Source of the DNA: Nemertoderma westbladi
Lineage: Eukaryota > Xenacoelomorpha > Nemertodermatida > Nemertodermatidae
NCBI GenBank assembly: GCA_032718475.1
Contig: JAUCBJ010003665.1
Span: 1-21,663, forward strand
Direction: 5' to 3'
Length of the DNA: 21,663 nucleotides
Shown: positions 1 to 9,155 of the stretch, piece by piece
Position numbering within the stretch: position 1 is the stretch's first letter
Layout: each line of letters opens with the position of its first letter
Program-made: the position numbers and the translations under genes
The notes under the pieces: model-generated
What the model saw: the letters and a program-made list of their open reading frames with translations, nothing else
What the model was told of the DNA's origin: nothing
Database searches by the model: none

Positions 1-555
1 GTTCATTTTAGAAATTTATTATTATTATTTTTATTATAAATTATTGGCTGAAAAATTGCGATATACGGGTTACGGGTTTAAAGGTATACGGGTTTTCGAA
101 GTCGCTGGAAACTAGTTAAAAATATTTCTCGTAAGGCAACCATAAATTTTGGTGCCATTCTAGTGCCTCAGGACGAAAAGTACATGTAGAAATAATTTCA
201 AAATGTTAAATTTTGCTGGGTTTTTGTTGGGTTATTCTGAGGCAATACCATGATTTTTTTTCTCAATTTTGCTACTTGTAATTGTATTTTTCATGCCGCA
301 CATTTTCAAAAATGCCCTCTCAATAATGTATGATATATTTCAGTTTCATATTCGTGATCTGAATCCCCAAAACACATAAGGTTATAAAAACAATTTGATT
401 TGGTGGCAATTTAATTTGATTCCGGTATCATTGTTTTTTCGTGCCCCTGGTGGGTGGCCGTGGCAAAATCAACTGATAACTGCTATTTATTTTCTTTCTG
501 CTGGTTACATATCAAAATAAATTTAAACCAATATTAATATTAAAAATTTACAGTG
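1..555. other. AT-rich spacer, no gene seen
   Basis: I see no credible coding potential or RNA gene here. The sequence is AT-rich with short homopolymer runs. The part next to 556 may be the 3' untranslated tail of the LINE remnant, which is read on the minus strand and so ends towards lower coordinates. I could not define the LINE's 3' end or a target-site duplication. Confidence 0.5.
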
Positions 556-611
556 TAAGACGACCACCGCAGAAGACTAATAGCCAGGCTAGTGTCGTCT
601 TGCTGTGGTGG

Positions 612-1960
612 TCAGAACCAACAGGGGGGTTCGAAACACACTGATCTCTGTGAAGAAGTTAGGTGACATAGTGGTATGGAGAAGTTGCCATGGGAAGCGC
701 TGCGGGTAGGGTAGTTCTGGACTGAAGAACGTTTTTGGAATAGTTTACCGAGGGTGGAATTTGGGCTTATGGTTTTCGAATAAATATCGTACATGAAGGT
801 GCAAACTGATAGTTCATAGAGTTTGCTAAGTGGTAAAATATTTAATTGTTTGTAAATAGGAGTTGCTGATGACCTGTAGTGTGAAAATGTAATACAGCGT
901 AAAAGTTTATTGATTTTTATTCGTAGTGGCTTCAGTGTTGTGGAATGGGTGCTACCCCACAAGAGAATACCGTAATTAACATAAGGGATGGATTAGTGAA
1001 AAATATAGGGTTCTAAGAATGTGGGGAGGAAATATATGGCTGAGTTTGTAGAAAATACCACTAGATTTAGAAATTTTTTAAAGTACCTGTTTGATGCGCG
1101 TTTTCCAGTTAAGTTTAGAGTCTATCCAAATCCCTAATAATTTCGTGCTGTCTGATAGCTTGATGTCTGAGTTGTTTATTTTAATTTTTAATGCGCTATT
1201 ATCGGTATTTCTAGGAATAGGAAGGTTGGTAAATATGGTGCACTCGGTTTTCTTTACGTTTAGCAATAATTTATTGTCTCTGTATTGTAATTTATTGTAA
1301 CCATTCGCAGATTTTGATTGATTAACTCTTCGTACTAGATATTAATAATGAGTGGCTACCACGTCGTGAGTTGAGTAGAGTTGTGTCGTCAGCGAAAAGA
1401 GTATTCAGTAGATTAGTTGCTTTGGGTAAGAGTCATTAATGAAATTAAGGAATAATATGGGAGAGAGGACGGAGCCCTGGGGGACGCCACAGTTGAGGGG
1501 TAATAAAGTGGAGGTGATACCGTCGATGGCTACAAAATGTTTGCGTTCGAAGAGAAAACTAGAGATAAGTTGAAGGGGAAGGCCTCTCTGATACCAGATA
1601 CCAAGTTTATTTATTATCAAGTGTATTAACAAGGAGTTTGCGGTGTCTATGGTATCAAAGGCCTTTTTTAGGTCAATGTATACGGCACAAGTTGGATGGT
1701 GGCAGTCAAACATGGAATGAATTTTTTCTGTAACATTGATTGCAGTCTGTAGGTTCGTCTGATTTATAAAAATGGAATAACTTTAGCAAGTTTTAGTGAT
1801 TTAGGAAAAAAACTGTATTTTATTGACAGGTTGAATAAATAGCACAAGTGGTGGGAGAGTGGTTCGGCAGCAACTCTGAGTAGTTTGGTGGGCAATGGGT
1901 CGTTGAGCTGCAATTTAAATTTAAGATTAAGTTTGGGTAATGTACTTCTACGGGCGAGGT
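612..1960 (-). pseudogene. LINE reverse transcriptase domain, frameshifted
   Basis: Several fingers and palm motifs of a LINE reverse transcriptase are readable. A segment with DPLPTKLLRVAAEPL lies near 1925. Motif A, YIDLKKAFDTID, is at about 1645-1683. Motif B, GVPQGSVLSP, is at 1459-1488. The catalytic FADDT motif is at 1382-1396, but in a different frame from motif B, so at least one 1-nt shift separates them. Thumb-like sequence follows at 1078-1266 (TKLLGIWIDSKLNW). The C-terminal segment at 612-962 includes ITFSHYRSSATPIYKQLNIL. The catalytic aspartates survive, which suggests moderate age, but the frameshifts make it a pseudogene. In life this enzyme would copy the element's RNA at a nicked target site. 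Confidence 0.8.
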
Positions 1961-2363
1961 TTCAGTTAAAGTGAACGAGTTTGGTATATTATTGGAAATA
2001 TGGCATTGGGGGGACCTGGTTGTACATGTTGGTAGGCTACTTTGTAGTTTGGTCCTGGATGAGAAGTGTTTATTGAATGTTTCAGTAATTTAGATTGGAT
2101 CTGATATTATTTCTGCGGTTGTACTCCTTTCTATAATTAGTTTTTTTTGGTGAAGATTTAGAAGCTGATTTGTGTAGTATGGTGTTAATGATGGACCAAG
2201 TTTTACGAGAGTTCGTGGCAAAGTTAGTGTTGAATTGTTTTGAATTTCAGTTTTTTTTCAGCCTTTCTTTTAGAATTTTAGTAAGATGGTTGCGATAGTT
2301 GGTAAAATGTTTACGTTTAGTACAAGTAATGTAGTAGAATAGTTTTAGTACCAGAATACTTTG

Positions 2364-3534
2364 TTAGTAGAATATAATTGTTTCAGTTCGGTCCTTTAGG
2401 TTATGTCTGTATAATGTGTCCTTTGTCCTTATCGATTTAAGTAGACTTTGTGTTAGCCATGCTTTAATTGGACGATTTTTGTGTGTATGTTTTTGTAGTA
2501 ATATGAGAAGAACAAATTTTGGTGAGGTTGTCATAAAAACTATCAAATTTTGAAGTAATGGGTATCGAGATATCGGTGTAGGACCAGTTGGAGGGTTTCA
2601 TGATATCGCGGAGAAATTAAGTTTCGTTAAATTTTGAAAATTGTAAGGTAGTGCGTGGTCTTGGAACATTAAAAATGCAGCTAAATTTTTGTAAAACATT
2701 AAATGTTGCATGGTGATCGGAATTACCAATTTTACAGTAAAAAGTTCCCGCATTTGAAATAGAAGTGGTTATATTGGTAATTACGTGGTCTATGCGTGTT
2801 TCTGAGTTACGTTTTGGATTAATTCGTGTGGGATGATCTATGTTGTATGTAGCCGTATGAATTGAGTAAATTTATATATATAACATTTCTGTATTTCTTT
2901 TTTTTTTTTTTTTGTTTTTAGTAGGTCGATATTGATGTACCCAGTTATTACAGTGTCAAGGTTTTTACTGGTTAGTTTATTTAGAGTAGAGTCCATTAGA
3001 GTAATGTATTCAGTGGGTTTTATGGAATCTGTGCGAAAAATGGTGTCAACAATAAGAGATTTGGAATACGGACAGGCAATTCTTTATCCATGAATTTTCA
3101 AGACCCGGGATCTGGAATTCTGGACATTCAGACACTGACGTAAATAGCGGTGCCACCACGTCTAGTGTTTCCTGTTTACGATTATGAACAATTCAATGGG
3201 AAGATGATAACCATCAATTTTAAAGAACTGGAGTGGGGTATTTTCTTGGAAAAAAGTCTCCGTGAAGGTAAGTAGCCTTTGCGTTGAAGTTTAAAGATAA
3301 ACTAAAGCAATTTAGGTGAAAATCTCAGAACGATTGTTGTTTTGAGTCTCCAAAATCGGTTCTAAAAGGTTGAGGAGTATACGATCCTTTGTCAAACGAA
3401 ATATTTGTTAAATTTTGGTCCGGGTCTATATTAGTGAAGATCTGATTTAAGTGTTGGGATTCAGAATCGGGAGAGGTTTTATTCGGTGAATTATACCGGG
3501 TAGCAGCTAGCGGTAAAAATACCTTTGTCGTCAT
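2364..3534 (-). pseudogene. LINE AP-endonuclease domain and linkers, broken
   Basis: Read on the minus strand, an APE-like endonuclease can be followed across stops. The TET motif with the catalytic glutamate is at about 3255-3263, followed by FFQENTPLQFF. A GYINIDLL stretch is at about 2930-2953, where the family normally has G-D-x-N-x-D; Tyr replaces the first Asp. IDHVITNI lies near 2770, and the terminal NSDHH motif is at 2710-2721. The N-terminal linker (3325-3534) carries NIDPDQNLTNISFD, typical of the region before the endonuclease in such LINEs. The segment at 2364-2546 connects to the reverse transcriptase. Multiple stops and the Asp-to-Tyr change indicate an inactive copy. Confidence 0.7.
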
Positions 3535-3825
3535 TTAAAACTGTGGAAAACGGGAGAGTCTGGTGCTGGCAGAAAATGCATACCGGTAAAAATGTTTAGC
3601 GTTATTTTGGAAACTAAATTGAGATTGTGTAAAATGCGAGCCGCAAGGTAAATGAAATGTTAGTTCGCGCAAGTTACAGCAAAATTGGGATTCTTGTAAA
3701 GCAACAAAAAATAAACAAAAGGCGCAGGTGGAACCAGAACGGGGTGGGGGTACAAATACCGACTTGGGGAAGTAGGGTGTTAGGAGGTAAACGTAAAACA
3801 GACCAACAGAGACAAGCAACTCCAC
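3535..3825 (-). pseudogene. LINE N-terminal PHD-like zinc finger remnant
   Basis: This 96-codon open stretch ends just upstream of the endonuclease part of the LINE. It contains CAFC, then QESQFCCNLRELTFHLPC. This matches the Cys-x2-Cys ... Cys-x2-Cys-x4-His-x2-Cys spacing of a PHD-type finger, except that Arg stands where the fourth Cys is expected. Zinc fingers of this kind are known at the N-terminus of ORF1 or ORF2 in some CR1/L2-like LINEs. It could instead be chance coding in a decayed 5' region; the spacing of TFHLPC after the Cys pair is the main support. Confidence 0.45.
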
Positions 3826-3830
3826 TGCAA

Positions 3831-4640
3831 CTGTAATTATACCAAATTAATATCAAAGAACAATTTATTTTGAAGCAACTCATTTAAACTTTATATTATT
3901 TAAGTTTTTTTGAATAAACTTATTTGCTTTAAAAGGAGAAATTCACTAAGTTAGTCGATTATATTATATTATATTATTTCTTTATTTGTTTGTTTATATA
4001 TTTATCAATAATGAACCCTTTTCATTCAATTTATTCTGCTCTTGTTTTTGTGTTTTATCTAACCAGCTAAATGTAATATTCTTTCTATCACTCGATACCT
4101 ATTATAAAATTTTACATAATTTGGCAGCCAATCGAACTATAGTTAGCTGCGCCGACAATCCATAATCGTAATGTGGGGCGAGCCACGAAGTAATGTGAAC
4201 ATTTAGTATATGGGAATCATTAATCAACCGACTGTCGTATAGTCAGTCAGTATGACATACAGTTTTAGTATCAATATATAATTTAATATTATATTATTGA
4301 TCGAGTGATTTTATTGCTCGTTTTAAATAAAAGACTTGAATTATTTCCAATTGGGAGCCGGACAATAAAAAAAAAAGATTTTTGAAAATGTGTCAGAATT
4401 TCCCCCAACCCCCCTGGTCAGCTCCACCAACTTGTTCATATTATTTTTATTTATCCAAAGGTAAGTAACCGAGGCGCAGACTGCAAGACTTTAAGATATT
4501 TGTGATTTTCACAAATATTTTTCAATTATTTTGTTTGTTGACACTGACACACTCATTTTTTTGTCATTACATGCGTAACAACGTGATTTCATTGGATTAA
4601 CGTTGCAGTTGTAAATAAATGAAACATTCGCACAAATAAA
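3831..4640. other. AT-rich intergenic spacer with a possible LTR relic
   Basis: No gene is visible. The stretch is strongly AT-rich with several TTATATTA runs near 3960. A segment at 4072-4349 resembles a retroviral-type LTR and is listed separately. The region lies between the 5' end of the LINE remnant and the probable polyadenylation site of CFAP298. Confidence 0.5.
4072..4349 (+). mobile_element. Possible solo or degenerate LTR of an LTR retrotransposon
   Basis: The segment starts TGTAAT and ends TTCCA. Towards its right end it has AT-rich TATA-like sequence (near 4275-4300) and an AATAAA-type signal (near 4326). It is followed at once by a TGGGAGCCGGAC sequence that could be a primer-binding site, since such sites start with TGG. 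I could not match the site confidently to a tRNA, and no gag or pol sequence follows. An ordinary AT-rich spacer is an equally good reading. Confidence 0.25.
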
Positions 4641-4650
4641 TATAAACAGA

Positions 4651-4656
4651 TTTATT
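4651..4656 (-). terminator. Candidate poly(A) signal for CFAP298
   Basis: The minus strand reads AATAAA about 150 nt past the CFAP298 stop codon, a normal 3' UTR length for a compact animal gene. No transcript evidence is available. Confidence 0.45.
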
Positions 4657-4807
4657 TACACAATTTTAAAACAAATCAAAATAATCTAAATTTTAAGTCA
4701 ATAAGTTTAGTCAGCAACTCAATACTCAATAACAACATCAACTACCTGAGTAGCTCGTGTTACAAATATATCTGTAAAGGTAGAATAAAACAGACTGATA
4801 TAAAGTT

Positions 4808-5680
4808 CTACCGCGGACCCCAACTGATGTTATTGAGACCCTGAAACTTCCGTTTCAGTTCGTTTGGGTCCGCCCAACTAGAATCCAGATGTACGTCACT
4901 GGATTCCGCTTCCATTCTCTTCAACTCTTCCTGCCTCCGGTAAGCCTCCGCCATCATCTGTTTCTTCTGCTCCTCCGATATGACCGGCTCTCTGGCTGGC
5001 GCTCCCGAACTTTTACGTTGAATCTTCGCGATTATTTTACTCTTCTCGTTCTTACCAATAAAATCCGATAGTTTCTTATCGCGGGTTAACTCTTTCCCGG
5101 CCCACCACAAGGCGCCTTCCCCAACGGGAATAACTTCCAGGGAATCCTGAGTACCTGATAAATCTTCCTTGTCATCGAATTCATTATGTATAGGATCGTG
5201 GGGCGGTAGACCCATAGGATAGACTATCATACACGCGCCTCTCAACATATCTAACGCGTCGGTAACTTCTTTATCTCCCACGCAGATGTTTTGCTCGACG
5301 TTTTTATTGCTTATCAAATCTTTAGCTTCCTTCACGGTTTTCGTTAGAACTTGCGCCATGGAGGACAGCGGAACTTTACCGTTTCTGCGTCCGATATCGT
5401 CCGGTTTCATCTCGAATCCGCCCGAAGGTTCGCACTTATTCCCCCACTCGTCGATTAGTTTCAGCTCCGTTATCTGCTCCTCCGTTAGGCCTTGCATATT
5501 AGGTGGTAAGGCGACCCCGGCCTTGGCGAGTTGTTCGATCTCGCCGCAAACTCGATTGACCTTCAGTCGTCTGTTGTAAATCCGTTCAATACCGGTAAGT
5601 AATTCGCCAACACCTACATTCACGGTGGTTTCCAAGAGGAATTGACTCTCATCTCCCTTTTTCACGTGAATCTTCACCAT
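4808..5680 (-). CDS. CFAP298: Cilia- and flagella-associated protein 298 (C21orf59/Kurly), complete, single exon
   Basis: This encodes 290 residues, the length of the human protein, and aligns with it end to end by eye. Recognisable conserved blocks are GDESQFLL (9-16), PPNMQGLTEEQI (59-70), DDIGRRNG (94-101), MIVYPMGLPPHDPI (151-164), the LWWAGKEL block (191-198), KLSDFIGKNEKSKIIAKI (203-220) and SWADPNELKRKF (269-280). The family is a cytoplasmic factor needed for assembly of axonemal outer dynein arms, and so for ciliary beating. Human mutations cause primary ciliary dyskinesia, and zebrafish kurly mutants have cilia and polarity defects. The start has a good context (A at -3, G at +4), and no in-frame upstream extension looks conserved. 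The gene has no intron here, whereas the human gene has several. It has no frameshift, and the adaptin gene in this window is also intron-poor, so I read it as the functional gene after intron loss rather than a dead retrocopy. Confidence 0.96.
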   Translation of the reverse strand: MVKIHVKKGDESQFLLETTVNVGVGELLTGIERIYNRRLKVNRVCGEIEQLAKAGVALPPNMQGLTEEQITELKLIDEWGNKCEPSGGFEMKPDDIGRRNGKVPLSSMAQVLTKTVKEAKDLISNKNVEQNICVGDKEVTDALDMLRGACMIVYPMGLPPHDPIHNEFDDKEDLSGTQDSLEVIPVGEGALWWAGKELTRDKKLSDFIGKNEKSKIIAKIQRKSSGAPAREPVISEEQKKQMMAEAYRRQEELKRMEAESSDVHLDSSWADPNELKRKFQGLNNISWGPR

Positions 5681-6103
5681 TTTTGCAATTACGTCTTTAC
5701 GTTGTGACAGCTAGTGCTGACTTTATACAGCAGTCGAGTTCAAAATTAGCTTTATCGGGTCGGTATAAGATGTAACCGCTGGAATCACAAAAATTCTGAG
5801 ATTATAATTTTCACAATAATATTCTCCCTATGCTTTTCACAGTGGACGCAGCAGTACCTGCTGACTAATACAGTTAGTAGGCCTAAGTTCTCACGGTTCG
5901 TTACTAATAGCGCAGTATTGTAGTAATCTAGCAGCTGTTATCCAAAACATAGTATTATTTAAATTGGTTGCTAGGTAACAGATAAGGAAACAAATTTTAC
6001 TTGACACTATGTAATGTTAGTACAGCATAGGCTGGTAAAGTGTACAGTAGGTGGTTCGGACTCCTACGTTATTAGGGCCGTTAGTCGTTAGGTTTTGCAG
6101 AGT
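5681..6103. other. Upstream flank of CFAP298; no gene seen
   Basis: This stretch should hold the CFAP298 promoter and 5' UTR (minus strand), which abuts the 15-bp minisatellite. I see no convincing TATA box or splice signals and no other coding sequence. Confidence 0.4.
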
Positions 6104-6626
6104 TAGGTCCTGCGACATTAGCATTAGGTCAGGTGACATTAGGTCCTGAGACATTATGTCCTGAGACATTATGTCCTGAGACATTATGACCTGAGACATT
6201 ATATCCTGAGACATTATGTCCTGAGACATTATGTCCTGAGACATTATGTCCTGAGACATTATGTCCTGAGACATTATGTCCTGAGACATTATGTCCTGAG
6301 ACATTATGTCCTGAGACATTATGTCCTGAGACATTATGTTCTGAGACATTATGTCCTGAGACATTATGTCCTGAGACATTATGTCCTGAGACATTATGTC
6401 CTGAAACATTATGTCCTGAGACATTATGTCCTGAGACATTATGTCCTGAGACATTATGTCCTGAGACATTATGTCCTGAGACATTATGTCCTGAGACATT
6501 ATGTCCTGAGGCACTAGGTCCTGAGACATTAGGTCTTGAGACATTAGGTCCTGAGACATTAGGTCCTGCGAAATTAGGTCCTGAGATATTGGGTCCTGTG
6601 ACATTAGTTCCTGAGACATTAGGTCC
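6104..6626. repeat. 15-bp minisatellite, about 35 copies
   Basis: The plus-strand consensus is ACATTATGTCCTGAG. The core (about 6155-6505) is almost perfectly homogeneous with ATGTCC, while units at both edges carry AGGTCC and other changes (for example AGGTCAGGTG at the left). This is the usual pattern of a homogenised core with diverged older edges. Because 15 is divisible by three, two minus-strand frames stay open throughout (repeats of MSQDI and of NVSGH). I regard these as by-products of the repeat, not genes. Confidence 0.95.
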
Positions 6627-7004
6627 ATCATTGGATTTCAAATTCAAATTTTTGTGAAAAATAAAAAGAGTAAGGGCCCTCTTACATTGGAATTTTTTTG
6701 AGATTGACTATTGAGAGTTACGATAAAACATTCAAGGGCCATTACTCGCGTACCCCTAAAATAACGTAACCCCCGTAGATATGGCTGTCAGGGCTGGCCG
6801 CACATTGTATCAGCTTTATGGTATATTACTACATTATTTGAACTTTATTGTGTGAACTGGCAGACCACTAACAAACTACAGTACCTGATGGTTAAGCATC
6901 AACCATGGGGCTATTTCAAGTGAACGAGTGTAATGTTAAGTGTCTCAATGTTACATTATAACATTTGCGTCAATATTCCCCTGAAGAGGGATAAATGATG
7001 ATCG
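6627..7004. other. Spacer between two minisatellites; no gene seen
   Basis: No coding sequence is supportable. A small perfect inverted repeat, ATGGTT/AACCAT with a 7-nt loop, lies at 6888-6906. Otherwise it is AT-rich single-copy-looking DNA. Confidence 0.4.
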
Positions 7005-7027
7005 CCCCCCCCCCCCCCCCCCCCCCC
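7005..7027. repeat. Poly-C run, 23 nt
   Basis: An uninterrupted run of 23 C lies 37 nt from the first unit of the 49-bp minisatellite. Its length in an assembly is likely unreliable. Confidence 0.95.
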
Positions 7028-7064
7028 TCAGTATTTGCAGCTTCCTCAAATATGAAACACGAAA

Positions 7065-8457
7065 GTGACACCGAACCCAGGACCTCACTGTTAGAGTAAC
7101 GGCCACACCGCCAGTGACACCGAACCCGGGACCTCCCTGTTAGAGTAACGGCCACACCGCCAGTGACACCGAACTCGGGACCTCCCTGTTAGAGTAACGG
7201 CCACACCGCCAGTGACACCGAACCCGGGACCTCCCAGTTAGAGTAACGGCCACACCGCCAGTGACACCGAACCCAGGACCTCCCAGTTAGAGTAACGGCC
7301 ACACCGTCAGTGACACCGAACCCAGGACCTCCCTGTTAGAGTAACGGCCACACCGCCAGTGACACCGAACCCGGGACCTCCCAGTTAGAGTAACGGCCAC
7401 ACCGCCAGTGACACCGAACCCGGGACCTCCCTGTTAGAGTAACGGCCACACCGCCAGTGACACCGAACCCGGGACCTCCCAGTTAGAGTAACGGCCACAC
7501 CGCAAGTGACACCGAACCCGGGACCTCCCAGTTAGAGTAACGGCCACACCGCCAGTGACACCGAACCCGGGACCTCCCAGTTAGAGTAACGGCCACACCG
7601 CCAGTGACACCGAACCCGGGACCTCCCAGTTAGAGTAACGGCCACACCGCCAGAGAAAACCGAACCCGGGACCTCCCAGTTAGAGTAACGGCCACACCGC
7701 CAGTGACACCGAACCCGGACCTCCCAGTTAGAGTAACGGCCACATCGCCAGTGACACCGAACCAGGGCCTCCCAGTTAGAGTAACGGCCACACCGCCAGT
7801 GACACCGAACCCGGGACCTCCCTGTTAGAGTAACGGCCACACCGCCAGTGACAACCGAACCCGGGACCTCCCAGTTAGAGTAACGGCCACACCGCCAGTG
7901 ACACCGAACTCGGGACCTCCCTGTTAGAGTAACGGCCACACCGCCAGTGACACCGAACCCGGGACCTCCCTGTTAGAGTAACGGCCACACCGCCAGTGAC
8001 ACCGAACCCGGGACCTCCCAGTTAGAGTAACGGCCACACCGCCAGTGACACCGAACCCGGGACCTCCCAGTTAGAGTAACGGCCACATCGCCAGTGACAC
8101 CGAACCCGGGACCTCCCAGTTAGAGTAACGGCCACATCGCCAGTGACACCGAACCCAGGACCTCCCAGTTAGAGTAACGGCCACACCGCCAGTGACACCG
8201 AACCCGGGACCTCCCAGTTAGAGTAACGGCCACATCGCCAGTGACACCGAACCCAGGACCTCCCAGTTAGAGTAACGGCCACACCGCCAGTGACACCGAA
8301 CCCGGGACCTCCCTGTTAGAGTAACGGCCACACCGCCAGTGACACCGAACCCGGGACCTCCCAGTTGGAGTAACGGCCACACCGCCAGTGACACCGAACT
8401 CGGGACCTCCCTGTTAGAGTAACGGCCACACCGCCAGTGACACCGAACCCAGGACCT
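7065..8457 (-). repeat. 49-bp GC-rich minisatellite, about 28 copies, resembling a tRNA-derived SINE head
   Basis: Units are about 49 bp and highly similar, with occasional 1-2-nt indels and the alternative TCCCAG/TCCCTG. Read on the minus strand, each unit contains TGGCGGTGTGG, which fits the RNA polymerase III A-box pattern (TRGCNNAGYGG) with one mismatch. About 25 nt later comes GAGGTCCCGGGTTCGG, which resembles the start of a B box (GGTTCGANTCC) but diverges after GGTTCG. Reading out of the array towards 7030 continues into TTTCGTGTTTCATATTTG, as if into the body of a SINE. I infer that a SINE promoter head was amplified in tandem. Open frames across it (repeats such as WRCGRYSN) are not genes. 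Confidence 0.9.
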
Positions 8458-9155
8458 GTAGGCCAGTAAATAAATAAATGGAAGAGGGAGAGGGCGGGGG
8501 CGGGGGGATTGTAAATGGAAGAGTTCGATATTATAATGTTTACGGAAAATAAATAAAAACTATTAAAAGTAACGCCGGGAAGTTGGACGTAAGAAAAAAA
8601 ACAAAAATCGATGTTTTATTAATATCAGGACTATATAATATATTTTATAACTGATAACATGCGGTGTGCACCATGGAAACAGGAAAACTAAACATTGAAC
8701 AGAATGACTTCAGGGGGTTTACTAACTAATTATTGTCCAGTTTTATAAGCGAATGTTCGAATACGATAAAAATTACACCCTTAAATAATATTGTCGCATA
8801 ATATTGGAATATCGTCTGTAGGGGAGGACATAAGATGCGCAACAATAATTTATTGCGATTATTTAATTAAAATTAAAACAACTCCGTTTATAAGTTTGTT
8901 TTGTACAAATTTATTCGAATTAATAGAATTACTCAAATGGTGGAAGTTAATATTATTTATTGCCAAGCGAAAAGGGAAACTAAGAAATAGACGACATTGT
9001 TCGATTCGAGAAACTTAGTATCATCAGTAACAAGCGGCTGTTATTAAAACAAAGGGAAACAATAAGCTAATTAACCCATAATTAATTAATTATAATAACT
9101 TATTAAACTACACAACAGTTAGAGGGATGGCGACTAAACATAAACACCGAGCCGT
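8458..9155 (-). other. 3' flank and probable 3' UTR of the adaptin gene
   Basis: This AT-rich stretch follows the adaptin stop codon on the minus strand. It contains several AATAAA signals on that strand (8956-8961, 8910-8915, 8849-8854, 8615-8620), any of which could end the transcript. A short G-rich patch sits at 8486-8510. A 75-codon plus-strand frame at 8791-9018 shows no family likeness. Confidence 0.5.
8956..8961 (-). terminator. Nearest candidate poly(A) signal for the adaptin gene
   Basis: AATAAA on the minus strand, about 195 nt past the adaptin stop. Three further AATAAA hexamers follow within 350 nt, so alternative 3' ends are possible. Confidence 0.4.

Larger units (their letters stand above)
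556..3830 (-). mobile_element. Degenerate non-LTR retrotransposon (LINE) remnant, APE-endonuclease/RT type
   Basis: Minus-strand reading gives, in order, a PHD-like finger (3535-3825), a linker with an NIDPD motif (3325-3534), an APE-type endonuclease (about 2700-3290), the connecting segment containing NRPIKAWLTQ (2364-2546) and a reverse transcriptase with its C-terminal region (about 612-1960). This order is that of CR1/L2/Jockey-type LINEs; I cannot assign the clade by eye. Reading frames are interrupted many times, so the copy cannot make a full protein. The element lies on the same strand as CFAP298 and the adaptin gene and downstream of both. The 5' limit near 3830 and the 3' limit near 556 are estimates; I saw no clear target-site duplication. 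Confidence 0.8.

Noticed and set aside
4808-5680. CFAP298 as a dead retrocopy because it lacks introns
   Set aside because: The frame is intact with full length and conserved motifs, there is no adjacent poly-A tract, and the neighbouring adaptin gene is also intron-poor.
6017-6647. Two overlapping minus-strand ORFs (MSQDI and NVSGH repeats) as protein genes
   Set aside because: Both are produced by a 15-bp tandem repeat whose length is a multiple of three; no flanking conserved domain or signal peptide.
7532-7939. 135-codon minus-strand ORF
   Set aside because: It is a frame through the 49-bp minisatellite that survives because of scattered indels.
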